Positions 24,501-34,802 of a stretch of 64,000 nt of DNA are shown one piece after another (the stretch's first letter is position 1; each line of letters starts with the position of its first letter). Origin of the DNA: Tausonia pullulans (taxonomy: Eukaryota > Basidiomycota > Tremellomycetes > Cystofilobasidiales > Mrakiaceae); assembly GCA_951802195.1 (NCBI GenBank), contig OX637629.1, positions 124,001 to 188,000 on the forward strand, written 5' to 3'. The notes under the pieces were generated by a model that worked only from the letters and a program-made list of their open reading frames with translations, was not told where the DNA came from and made no database searches. The position numbers were made by a program, and so were the translations under genes.

Positions 24501-26763
24501 TGCGCCACGCTATGTCGACGCTCCGGGCATCGGCTGACTGTGAGTCGCTGTTTCCGTTCCCTGGCTTATGACATGATATCTGACTCTCCTTTCCGCAGCC
24601 TCTCTTGATCGCTCGACCGGCTCGACCCTCACGGTCTCCTCCATCCGGACCTCAAGCGAGAGCCTGCATCGGCCTGCGTTCATTCACATCAGCTCCGGGG
24701 AGAAAGAGGCTGCTCCCTCACTCGTCGAGTACCTGAACGGTTTGGCAATGCCCTTCACCAAGTCCCCCGCTCATCCTCATAAGACGGCGGCACCCTTGCC
24801 ACTCGCCCAGCCCCTCGTCATCGACACCAAATATGAGGAGGAGGAGGATCTTGTTCCGCCGTCTCCTGCCGCTGAGGCTCGCGCCCGGGCCGTCAATCAC
24901 GACTATCACGCCCACGACGTCGCTTACAACGCCGATGGTGTCCTTGTCGGAGCTTCGCTCGCGGTGCTCATTGAGAAGATGACACCGCACGACGCGACAG
25001 TCGACCCGACGTTCGCGGCAACTTTCTTCCTCACCTTCCGACTCTTCACCTCCCCCGCCCACCTCCTCAAAGGCCTGCTCCAGCGGTACAACCTCCGCCG
25101 GCCGATGCAAAGCAAGCAGACAGCCATGACGCTCGAAGAGAAACACGCCTGGTTTGGAGCCAAGGTGACGCCCGTCCGGCTTCGGGTCGCCAACTTCCTT
25201 CGGACGTGGCTCGACATACATTGGCGCGCTGAGACAGACGACGAGATCCTCCCAGCGCTCTCGGCGTTCTTGAGGGATGTACTTGTTCGGACGCTCCCGG
25301 CGATGGCGCCGAGGCTCGTCGAGTCTGTCACAAAGCGTCGTGCTCAGCCCCTCGGTATCGACCTCGGCTCTTCCCCGCTTAGCTCCTCCATGACCATGAC
25401 CTCCTCGGCATCCTCCTCGGGCAGCACCTCCGTTTCGGCGACTGCCGGTGGTGCCACTCCGGCGCCGCCACCGCCGAAGCTTACCCATTCGCGGTCGATC
25501 CTCGCCCGGGCCAAGTCGGCTAACTCGCTTCGGTCCGTGACGAGCCACCCCAACCTCACCCAGCAGCAGCAGTTGGCTCAACAGCAGCATCAGCAGGCCC
25601 AGGTCGCCCCGCCGCCCATCATCAGCAAGAATCTCCTTGCGAGCCTCAGGAACGCGCCCGCGACGGTCCATGCCACAGACCTCGATGCCCTTGAGCTAGC
25701 TCGCCAGCTCACAGTGATGGAGAACAAGCTTTATCGCGATGTCAAGGCGGAGGATCTCCTCCAATCAGGAAGGAAGTCAAGCCCGGCGCTCAAAGCAATG
25801 AGCACGTTCAGCAACCAGATGTGAGTCGTATCTTGCGGGAGGGAAGTCTCGAGTTCTACTTCTGACCAGCTCACCATTCTCTCTCCCAGTACCGGGTTCG
25901 TCTCGGAGACAATCCTCAACGAGCTGGACGCAAAGAAGCGGACCTCTCTTTGCAAATATTTTGTCAAGCTCGCTGTGAGTGCCACTGCGTCTCCATGCTT
26001 CTGCTCGTGCCTTTATTGACACCCACCTTTTCCCCAGACTCGACTCGTCGACCTACAGAACTTCAGCTCCGCGACCGCCGTCTTTGCCGCCCTCCACGGG
26101 TCGAGTATCACGCGTCTCAAGCGGACGTGGGATGCCCTCCCTTCGAAGTCACGGCACGCCCTCCAGGCGCTCAAGAACCTATTTGACGTGTCGAAAAACC
26201 ATGCTTCCGTGAGTGATGGGAAGGAGCCCGATGACGGTGGTCGGTCTTCCATCTGACCCGTTTATGCCGCCTCAGTACCGAGCTCGTCTCCGCGAAACGC
26301 ACCCCCCCGCCTTGCCTTATCTGTGCGTAGTCGCTCTGTCTGTTCTTACCCTCTGATCTGACCTGGCGCGTTCTCTTCTTCAGTGGCAACATCCTTACCG
26401 ACCTCACCTTTGCCAACGAGGGCAATCCCGACACCCGCCCCTCGCCTTACAACCCGACTCAGCAGCTGATCAACTTCTCCAAGTATGCCGCGCTCGCCAA
26501 GATTGTTAATGAGGCGCTCCGCTACCAAGAGCCGTTTGCGCTTGTCGAGGTCCCAGAGATCCAGGCGTTCCTGACGACGGTGAGCAGCCTGGTGTGCATA
26601 CAGAAACACTCGTTTTCTGACAGACGTCTCTCTTCCCTTCCTTCAGGCTTTGACGGAGAAGGGATCGAGCTCTCTCGAAGGTCTCTACCGCAAGAGTCTC
26701 ATGCTTGAGCCGAGGGGCCCGACGGCGGGCAAGGATACGGCATCGCTGGCCTCGCGGTTTTGA
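21517..26763 (+). CDS. SH3-domain Ras guanine nucleotide exchange factor (Cdc25 class)
   Basis: It should load GTP onto Ras at the plasma membrane (Ras/cAMP signalling). After a Ser-rich N-terminus there is an SH3 domain (VELVRAEHDFQAADNPTYLT, GWWDGELELENRRGWFPRSN, YVVAIP) split by the first intron (21954-22115). Next come a long Ser-rich disordered region and a helical segment (22763-24539). The RasGEF N domain starts in exon 24599-25820 (GVLVGASLAVLIEKMTPHDA, TFFLTFRLFTSPAHLLKGLL). The catalytic RasGEF domain follows in small exons (ETILNELDAKKRTSLCKYFV, LVDLQNFSSATAVFAALHGS, ALPYLGNILTDLTFANEGNP, LINFSKYAALAKIVNEALRY). It ends ...DTASLASRF at a TGA (26761-26763). The length of roughly 1,500 residues is typical of fungal Cdc25 proteins. 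Start: first in-frame ATG (MDTHVSSVDRS). Confidence 0.92.
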
Positions 26764-27548
26764 ACTGTCTCTTTCTGTTTTTCTCCCTGGACACTTTAGT
26801 TCCTTCTTGCATCAGGACTCACTCTCTCATCATCCACCCGCATATCCAACTCCTTTCCTTTTTTTTCTTTCTCTATTTTTTTTTCTTTTTGTTTTTGATT
26901 TGTTGCGTTACTCTTGCATTGCTCCATCCATCGTCAACGTGCTCTGTCTCCTTCTCCTTCTCCTCCTCATCCCCTAGCAACGATCCACCAATCTACCTGC
27001 CTTGTTTCCTCTTCTCCTCTACGATGCATGTGCTCATTCAGCCCCGAGATCTCCCAGAACGGAGCTAAAGCAGAATGAACCGGCCCCCGGCGGGTGGCAG
27101 GCTGACCTGTTTGGTTTACTCCAATTTCCTCGTCGGCCGCTCTAGGCCCATCCTCCTCCCCATCCTCTTCCTCATCTCCCTCTCATCCCTTCTTCCCTTC
27201 CTGTCCACCCCCTTTCTTCCGGGACTCCGCCCGCACTTGTCCGGACTCAGCCTTCCAGCGCGAGAGGGGACCCGATTCATCCTATCGACAGCGGGGAGAA
27301 AAGAGAGACCGGTGAACGAACCATGATTGCTAGCAAGCAGCGATCGAGACGAAACTGCGACGATGGTTCCGTTTCCGGCGCCGGTGACGTAGAAGAAAGA
27401 TGACGTTGACTCGGGGAGGCCGATGCCGGCGTGCGTGCAGAAGGAAAGAGAAGAGCAGCGGCCGTCGTCCACCCATTATCTTCCTCCCAACCATCATCAC
27501 CTGCCCACACGCCCCCCCCCCGCACCTATTCGCAACCTCCACCCGCAC
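26764..27548. other. Intergenic region
   Basis: T-rich 3' region of the RasGEF gene (26845-26900), then the promoter side of the Slm1-like gene. No gene or repeat beyond pyrimidine tracts; C-rich run near 27510. Confidence 0.5.
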
Positions 27549-30186
27549 ATGAATCCTCAAGACTCCGACGCTCACACCGTCACCTCGGTCTCCCGGTCCC
27601 ACAGGGCCGGGAGCACCATCTCTCGCAACAAGAGCCTCGTGCGGCCTGCTTTCTCTCCCTCCCTTGCTCGCCTGCTTGACCGAGCTCGACCGAGCTCATC
27701 CATCTGACCACGTCCTGCCCTCACTTCACTCCTCTGCAGATCATGAAGAACACTCAGGTCTCTGGTGAGTCCACCTCAGGCCTCTCGTACCTTCTCTTCC
27801 TTCGTTCCCTCTCGCTGACGATGTCTCTACGCCCCGCCCAGATCTCAAGCCTTCCGAGTGCGTCGACCCGTCCCCGCATTCAAGCGCATGTCTCGCCTCC
27901 ACAATTCGACCAACTGACGTACACCTCCCTTCTGCTCTTTTATCAGCATTCTTATCGACCGCTTCACCGCCTGGAAGAGGATCACCAAGATGCTCATTTC
28001 GTACTTCGAGGTCGGTCTCAATTTTTTTCTCTCTCGATGTTGCAGGCGGGCGACATTTGCACTCGCTGAGCGAATTGCGGGCTGACAACGCCTCCTTCCC
28101 TCCTTCCTCCCACTCCACCCATCTTTCTTTCTCTCCTCCACCACCCTCTCGCCCGCTCCCAGGGCATCGCCGACATTGAGAGCAACACCGCCAAGGAGCT
28201 CACTAAGCTCGGCACCGTCATCCAGGTTCCCTTCCAGGCCGGCAACCAATTCCTCGGCGAGGACGGTCTCCAGGTGGGTCTGGCCGCTCACTGACTGTCT
28301 CTTCCGTCCGTCATCCTGACGTCCTTCTCCACCCCTCGTCTCATCATTAGGACGTCTTCTACTCGATCCGTGACAAGACGCGCGTTATCGCCGACTCGCA
28401 CGCCTCACTCGCCAAGACGGTCGAAGGTTCCATCGTCCAGCACCTTCAGAAGCTTCGGACCGAGATCAAGGCCCACATCACGAACGTCAAGAACGACACG
28501 GGTCGACTCGCCGCGACGGTCGCTAAGGAGAGGGAGATGTCGACGAAGCACATCAGCGACCTCGCTAAGGCCATCACAACGCTCAAGAACACGCCAATGG
28601 CGGTCGTTCCGAAGGAGGATCCGTACGCGCAGAACACGCTCGTCCTTCGTCAGCTCCAGAGACAGGTGCGTAAAACTGTTCGATTATCGGGAGCACAAAG
28701 ATAGCTCGCTGATCTGCAACGTTCTGTCTCTCAGGTCAACGAGGAGAACGCGCTCCAAAAGTCAATTATCATCATGCAGCAGAACTCGGCCCACTTCGAG
28801 GAGGGCATCGTTCGCTCGATCCAGTCGGCTTGGTCGACATTCGATGAGTGGCAGGCTCGCATGTCGGCCTCGGTCCAGGAGACGTGGAAGCACCTCGGCG
28901 TCGCCATGGCCCAGATGGAGCCTGATCGCGAGTGGATCTCGTTCGCGGCAAGGTCCGACCACCTTCTCGACCCGGAGACTCCTCTCCGCAACCCGGATGT
29001 GAGTGGGAATCACGCACGCATGTGGGCTAGAACTCGGCGCTGACCCTGTCTGTCCCCCTGCCCTTCCCCAGCACATTGATTACCCCGGCAAGGAGGACCC
29101 CTCGGTCGTCCCCGTCCACGTCGGCATGCTTGAGCGCAAGAAGAGGTTTACCAAGGCTTACAAGGAGTCTTACTACGTCCTCACCCCGGCCGGCTACCTT
29201 CACGAGTACGCGACCTCGGACCCTTACTCTCAGCAATCGCCCGTCTTCTCCCTCTTCCTTCCCGCCTGCACTCTCGGCCCTCCTTCCTCGTCGCAGACGT
29301 CCAAGTCGCACAAGTTCCACATTGAGGGCAAGCGGTCGTCGGCTCCCGCCCACTCGGCTGGCGCCGGTGTTCCATTCAAGCTTCCGGGGAAGAACGAGAC
29401 GGCGTACACGTTCCGGTCGCGCTCGCACGACGAAATGATGGAGTGGTGGAACGACCTGAGGATGCTCGTCGCGAGGTACCTCGTTGCTTCGGAGCAGATG
29501 GAGCGCAGCGGACCTGTTGCTGCGGCCGTCCGAAGCGCTGGATACAGGTGGGCTCATCTTTTTTTTTTTTTTTTTTTTTTGCTTTAAGGGCTGGATTGAC
29601 TGACGTGGCTGCTTATTTTCAGGTCCGAGGAGGAGGACGAGCTGTCCGACGGCGGCTCTTCGATCGAGGAGGAGGAGGAGGAGGAGCGGGAGCGGGAGCT
29701 CGCCGAGGAGGAGCATGGCCTCTCGGGCCACCAGCGTCACGAGCTTGTAGACTCCTCGGCTGGAGAGACCAACGTCCCCGTCACGCTGCACGACTCACAG
29801 GCGGCAGAGGTCTCGACTTCTGGTGAAGGAGCTGCCCGTAGCGGTCTTGAGATGGGCGCGAACGGATACCCTGTAAGTTGATGTGTGCTGCCTGTCACCT
29901 TCAGATGATCTGTTCCGTCCCTGACTCTTGCTTCCTAATTCCCCAGATCGACAAGAAGAAGGGTGACGTCGCTCCGATCGAGCTTGGCCACCCTCACAGC
30001 TCCAGCGACTTCACTTCGCACCAGCAGGCGGCCGTCGCTGGCCCCTCATCCTCCGCCAACGACGCGACGGCGACGACAGCCAACGACGATGTCGAGGTCG
30101 ACAACGCCGATGTTGTCTCGAGCAAGGGGTATCTGGGCAAGTTCGCGGAGGGACTGGGTTTCGCTTCGCCTTCTACGAAGCAGTGA
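27549..30186 (+). CDS. Slm1-like PH-domain protein (TORC2/phosphoinositide effector)
   Basis: Slm1/2 proteins bind PI(4,5)P2 at eisosomes and pass membrane stress to TORC2; that function is from the family. The start is MNPQDSDAHTVTSVSRSHRA. Small exons then give IMKNTQVS, DLKPS and DILIDRFTAWKRITKMLISY, all in phase. An F-BAR-like helical region follows (GIADIESNTAKELTKLGTVI, DVFYSIRDKTRVIADSHASL, VNEENALQKSIIIMQQNSAH). The PH domain spans about 29080-29500 (VHVGMLERKKRFTKAYKESY, YVLTPAGYLHEYATSDPYSQ, AYTFRSRSHDEMMEWWNDLR). The tail is acidic and disordered, ending GYLGKFAEGLGFASPSTKQ at TGA. The intron after SAGYR carries a pure T run (29559-29580) just after its donor. A calcineurin-docking PxIxIT-type site was not found with certainty. 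Confidence 0.88.
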
Positions 30187-31149
30187 TCTGTTCCTTTCTT
30201 TCTACTTCTCCCTTGAGCGTGAGATCCTCCAAAGTACCTCTCTGTGTCCTGTTTCGTCTCGTCTCGTTTAACGAACTGGCTTTCTAACCCACACATATTC
30301 TTTGAAGTACTCTTCCTTCCCTAATTCTTGCCCGAAACGCTATATATGCTGTATATTTTGTGCTACAGCGAGACCAGTGCAACAGAGAGAGCCGCGGAGA
30401 CGTATCGACCTAAGTAAGACATGGGCTGGAGACGACGGCGCAGGGACGACTGCGATCTGGGGCATGATGGGTTGCGTCGGCCCGCTCGCTTCTACCACAC
30501 GCTCGGATTCTTCGACCTGCCCGATATCTTTCCCCATCGGATCCGACTCACTCTCCGTCAGTCAAGGGTGGGGATCGGAGGAGGAGGACGGGCGGTCGGT
30601 CGCCCGCCAACATCGCCCGTCACGCCGCCACACAGCCCAGAAGGGGCCGACTAGTCCGCTGCCCGCTCGCATACATACACCGAAGAAGGGGTTCCCTCCG
30701 CGTGCTGGTCGGCGGCCGGCGCCTGGCTGTGCGGCCCACCTCGACGAAGGATCGGGGACCCAGGGGCGGATGGAGGAGCGTCGACGGGCGACTCGACGGG
30801 CGATAGTCGCGGAGTGTGAAGTCCCCAGCCCTTCGTCCTTCACCAGCTTTGCCCGGGGGCCATCGCCTGCCTCCCTCGCCTCATTGGTGGTGCATGCAGG
30901 CCCCGTAGTCTCCACCAGCTTGGGAGGATTATTTTATTTTATTTATTTATTTTGGCTTCCCGAGGGTGTGTATTCGCCTTCCGAGCGTCGGGTGTCCTCG
31001 AGGCTAGAGGGTGGACGTCCAGGGTGCCCGTGCCCCTGTCGTCGATGACTGTCCGTGGCCAGGAGGAGATAAGTGAGGTAGCTTGCGGTCCAACACCCTG
31101 GCACGAGATGGACGCATGGCCTGGCGACGAGCTGATAAGGGTCTCAAGG
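30187..31149. other. Intergenic region
   Basis: No gene supported. An ATTTTATTTTATTTATTTATTT run lies near 30930-30950. Frames such as 30302-31048 are not protein-like. The right end grades into the repeat flank of the tRNA gene. Confidence 0.4.
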
Positions 31150-31477
31150 TGGGTCACAATGAAAAAGAAGGAAGGAGGGGCCGGAAGGAAAGACAAAGAG
31201 AGTGCGAAGGAAAAAGCCAGGAAGGTTGCAATCAGTTGCAAGGACAGGGAGAAAAGAGGGAGACGACCTGGAGACCCGCCAAGTGTGCATCCTCACGACC
31301 AACGCCATCCCCATCAGGACCAAAACCCCCCTCCCCCCCCCCCCCCTCCACACCGGCATCAGCCTCACCAGCAGATCAGGGAGCGAGGGGCCGTCATTTG
31401 ACAAAGCCGAGGCTTGATTTGTATCCTAGAGTTGGGTGTGACAGCTGCCCCCGGCTTCCATCTCTTCCGCCTTGGAG
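31150..31477 (+). repeat. 5' flank shared with the tRNA-Arg copy at 49943
   Basis: The last ~110 bases (from CAGCAGAT at about 31370 to the tRNA) match 49834-49942 with only a few differences. Further out a purine-rich stretch (GACAAAGA, GAAGGA) resembles 49640-49830 more loosely. A run of C's lies near 31327-31347. The shared block stops exactly where the tRNA begins on the other side, so the two loci share tRNA plus upstream DNA, not downstream DNA. Confidence 0.6.
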
Positions 31478-31551
31478 GGCCGACTGGCAAAATTGGTTAT
31501 CGCGTCTGACTACGAATCAGGAGATTGTGGGTTCAAGTCCCACGTTGGTCT
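31478..31551 (+). tRNA. tRNA-Arg (anticodon ACG), copy B1
   Basis: Identical in all 74 bases to the copies at 11937-12010 (minus), 32080-32153 and 49943-50016: same cloverleaf, anticodon ACG, intact A and B boxes and a terminator T run (GATTTTTC) directly after. It shares its upstream flank with the 49943 copy and its downstream flank with the 11937 copy. Confidence 0.93.
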
Positions 31552-32033
31552 AAGATTTTTCGTCCCCGGGGCGTTGACCTTGGCGGCGGCAGTGGTGTGA
31601 AGGTGTATAGCGGCCGGTGGTTGAAGGACGACGAGTGGCATCTCCAGCGCCAGCCTTTTACGTTCACCCCCAGGGCAACGTTGTTCGTTGTTGGCTGACA
31701 CAAGCTTCTCGGTCAATAAACATCCTTTTGGGTTCCGAGTATCGTTCCTTTCGTGGACGTCAACCGTAGGCACCCCAGTCCGAGTCGTTTCGATTCTTTC
31801 TTGTATCAGACGCGGCCTGACATCCAAAAACGCGCCTGAATCGAGCGCACCGCCGTCCACAACGAGCAGATTGTCATGTTACCATGTCCTGATGTGACAT
31901 CTCCTTCTTTGTGGAAGAGTGAAAATTGCGTGCGTGCAGAGATACGAGCTTCTCAGCCGCTGGTGTCTCTCATTCACCAGTACTGTCTGTCCCTCTCGTG
32001 GACACCAAGCGTCGTCCCACGAATGAAGTGGGA
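31552..32033 (+). mobile_element. Copy B1 of the tRNA-linked element
   Basis: The same 482-base block as 11455-11936, without net length change, starting at the base after the tRNA and ending at GAATGAAGTGGGA. It contains GTCCCCGGGGCG near its start and a partial inverted match about 110 bases later (CCCCCAGGGCAACG). It also has AATAAA and TTGTATCAGACGCGG (31801-31815), the primer-binding-site-like string. No coding region is visible, so it is a broken fossil if it is an LTR-type retroelement. The second tRNA gene follows after only 46 unrelated bases. Confidence 0.45.
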
Positions 32034-32079
32034 GTCTCGGTCCGTTCCTCCCCTCCCTTGTATGTCTCCCTCCTTGCAG

Positions 32080-32153
32080 GGCCGACTGGCAAAATTGGTT
32101 ATCGCGTCTGACTACGAATCAGGAGATTGTGGGTTCAAGTCCCACGTTGGTCT
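32080..32153 (+). tRNA. tRNA-Arg (anticodon ACG), copy B2
   Basis: Third identical tRNA-Arg(ACG), 602 bases downstream of the start of copy B1 and in the same direction, with terminator GATTTTTTG. The upstream 46 bases do not match the other copies; the downstream DNA is a diverged relative of the 482-base element. Confidence 0.93.
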
Positions 32154-32310
32154 AAGATTTTTTGTCCCCGGGGCGCTGACGTTGGCGGTGGTAGTGTTGG
32201 CAGTGTATAACGGCAGTCGAAGGACGACGGGTGGCATCTCCCGCGCCGGCTTTTTTTTACGTTCACCCCGGGGACAACGTCGCTTGCCGTTGGGCTGATG
32301 CCACCTTCGT
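32154..32310 (+). mobile_element. Diverged relative of the tRNA-linked element (B2)
   Basis: Starts AAGATTTTTTGTCCCCGGGG after the tRNA and follows the same order of motifs as copies A and B1 (TTGGCGGTGG, GAAGGACGACG, GTGGCATCTCC, TTTACGTTCACC), with small length differences. Similarity fades around 32290-32310. Between TTGTCCCCGGGG at the start and CCCCGGGGACAACG at 32266-32279 it has near-perfect inverted repeats, better preserved than in the other copies. It is older than the A/B1 pair by divergence. Non-coding; looks broken. Confidence 0.4.
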
Positions 32311-32935
32311 TCCATCGGCCATTGCCTCTCCCAGCTGCCGAGTACTGACGGTCTGCTGGCTGTCTGTCCAGCTGTAGATACCCCAGATCCGGGGCCACGA
32401 CGAGAGTCGAGGCTCGACAACAGCTGCCAGCTTGTTGGTCGACGACCAGCAGGACCGACCATGCGACATAGTCACAGGAAGAGATGGCGGTGGTCCAAAT
32501 CACGCTACCATTGTGTGTGCCCGCCATCAGACGTGTGAAGTCCGGAGAATGGGGGAAAGGAGATGTGAAGGGTTCAGCAGGGATACTCACGAGCGCTCCA
32601 TCATATTCGCTCAAGGAAGTATACGTGGGGCTCATTAGAGTTCAAAACGACGCTAGGACTCCGGGCTGCTTTACTCAATCAAAACAAAACAAAGGTGCGG
32701 TAAGATGATGAGGGCATGCGCCGACAGCATGCCTCTGGATGGATCGGAGGCTAGAAAACAAGAAGAAAGCCTATTTGTACCAACGAGAACAAAGTCGGAG
32801 GGGTCGAGGAAAATCGTAAGGAACACAGCTCCTTGCCGGCACCTTGTCCTCCCAAAGTTGTATCGTAGCTTGTGATCATTGAGAGCTGGCCGCCAGGTTC
32901 CCCGCTGCACGAACAGCCTTCGAGCGCTCAGCTCG

Positions 32936-33212
32936 TGATCGAGGTCCTCGTCACTCGCGCTTCCTCCGACAATGATGACCAGTCTGGCCAACTCGACCCA
33001 TCGATTCCAAGTTAACTTTGTTCGCGAGCCAAGTCAAGAGGCGGGCGGGCAGCGGCCGGGAGCCTGTCGACGAGCTTCTGATCACATGTCTGACAGAGTC
33101 TGCGTGTGCTCCCCGTTCCCTATGCTCTCCCAGGCGGAGCGTATGGACTCAAGCCGAGGGCCAATGGGTTGACACTATAGCGAATGGCAAGAAAAGGTGG
33201 CAGATGACGGCC
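32936..33212 (+). repeat. Dispersed repeat, copy X
   Basis: Inverted relative to 46687-46860. Shared strings include GTCCTCGTCACTCGCGC, TCGACCCATCGATTCCAAGT, CGCGAGCCAAGTC, GACACTATAGCGAATGGCAA and GCAGATGACGG. Copy X has about 110 extra bases between the second half (GAGCCAAGTC) and GACACTATAGCG. Nature unknown; no coding or termini recognised. Confidence 0.6.
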
Positions 33213-33647
33213 GTCCACTCAGGGTGCAAAAGAAAAAGGTCACCATGCAAGATCAACCCGATCGTCTCCAGTGGTACGTGCACACGCCTCCCACCCTTCA
33301 CCTGCAAGAACTGAAAGAAAGCTGAACGCGCACAGGCTCTAGAGGCAGATGAGTGGATCGCAACCCGAGGTCCTTGTTGCAGGCGGCTCCATCTCCTCCT
33401 ACTCCTCCTTCAACCAGGAACAGCTTGACTGCCTCGGCCAGTGCCTGGGTGGCCGTCAATGAACCGGCGCGCGCGTGTAGTGGGAAGACGGAAGGCCAAC
33501 GGGTAGCAGGGAGGACTGGCATTTTTAGAAACTCGGGAAGACAAGCATGCAACACAAGCCCCCTCTGGTTGGAAAACGCTGGCGGGAGATGAACGAGCGG
33601 TCAGTTGGAAGAGGGAAGGGAACGAGATGTCTTTAGTCCAACTCACG
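33213..33647. other. Intergenic or unexplained coding-like DNA
   Basis: On the minus strand a stretch around 33500-33310 reads LTATQALAEAVKLFLVEGGV and on to a stop at 33298, with fairly protein-like composition but no ATG and no clear splice partner. It could be a further exon of the gene to the right. Confidence 0.3.
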
Positions 33648-34331
33648 TCAGACCAGAAGCTCAAAGGGAGGTGGATCTCCGATGTCCAGACCCGATCGTC
33701 TACTCTCATCCACAGAGCAGCCACACTTATCTCACGGCAGCTCACTCAATCTGTCCGGAGGAAAATCGAGACACCCAGGTTCCTACACACGGGCCCAGCA
33801 GCTGGCCCCTGCAAGACCAAATGCCCTTCATCTCCAGGGTCCGCTCGCGAGCAATATCAGCGGCCGCTGAACGCGATCTGTCGTCGATGCAGCCAAGTTG
33901 GTCGATCACTCCCGCTTCGAAGGTAACGAGGACAGCAAAGGCTTAGCTCGTCCACCCGTCCGTCAAATCTCCAGAGCCCGCAAGCGACTCACAAGGGAAG
34001 CAAGACGGGAGAAGATGTGTCTGGAGGCATAGTGATAAGGTCAGTCGATTCAGGCGTGAAAAGGAAAGGCCGGAAACAGGCTCCGGCTTACTTGGCTCGT
34101 TTGACATGCAACGGGCCCGAGGTACAAAAGATCAGGGTCTAGTTCTGAACTTGATTTTGAGTTCGACCGTTGACGTTGCGCGTCTACATGACGCGCCATA
34201 GGCGGCATGCGATCGATCCTTTTAGACGGCAAGGGCTTCACCCCTAGGTTACCTGCCTCAGGGTCCAGCAACGATTTAAGGACTGAACTATCGAGCCAGA
34301 AATGAGCTGAGGGAGGTACGAGCATCAGCAT
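33648..34331 (-). CDS. Possible small spliced gene, unrecognised
   Basis: I do not recognise it. A start ATG (34331, MLMLVPPSAHFWLDSSVLKS) leads to a GTAAGC donor after PVACQTSQ. A short middle exon (THLLPSCFP, about 34035-34008) and exon about 33946-33801 follow with matching phases, giving FAVLVTFEAGVIDQLGCIDD then RSRSAAADIARERTLEMKGI. A last exon could read CGCSVDESRRSGLDIGDPPP and end at TGA 33650-33648. All joins are predicted only from splice signals and phase. The Leu/Ile/Glu-rich middle exon looks truly coding; the rest is less certain. The product would be about 165 residues. Confidence 0.3.
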
Positions 34332-34802
34332 CAGGGGATGAAGAGTGGGTCAGAGTTGGTGGATGCCTCGGAGTCTACACCTGAGGAACGGTACAGCTCT
34401 GGTAGTTCATATGCTCGAAAGGCAATCTCTCCCCCCCTCCTCACGACTTGTCGTAACATGTGCCCGACCAACAGGCAATGCCGATGCTGCTGCGGTTCGC
34501 TCTCCGACCTGGGTTTAGTTTGTTTTGAAGCGTGATCAAGGAGCGCCCTATATAAGTCAGCTAAGAGGCAGCAACGCGTTCCTTAGCCCGGGCGCCCAAG
34601 CCGCTGGAGCCTCGCAAGTACCCTGCCAGCATCTCCCTCCACGACCAGATTTTGCCCTCAAGCTCAGAGTACCCAAGGCTCATCCAGAGAACAAGGTGGG
34701 CACGATAAAAGGATGACACAGCGAGAACCTCATTAAGAACGTATAAAGAAAGAGACGAAGCCTAATACAGAGAGATACATCTAAGGACGGCAAAGGCCAA
34801 AG
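34332..34802. other. Intergenic region
   Basis: Between the MFS stop and the possible small gene. It contains a TATA-like CCTATATAAG (about 34547-34556, plus strand) without a convincing plus-strand gene after it. Confidence 0.4.

Noticed and set aside
31478-32033. tRNA-headed SINE made of the tRNA plus the 482-bp body
   Set aside because: The tRNAs are perfect, carry their own Pol III terminators right after the 3' end, and copy D has no body. A SINE head would usually be diverged and read through into the body. Kept only as a minor alternative.
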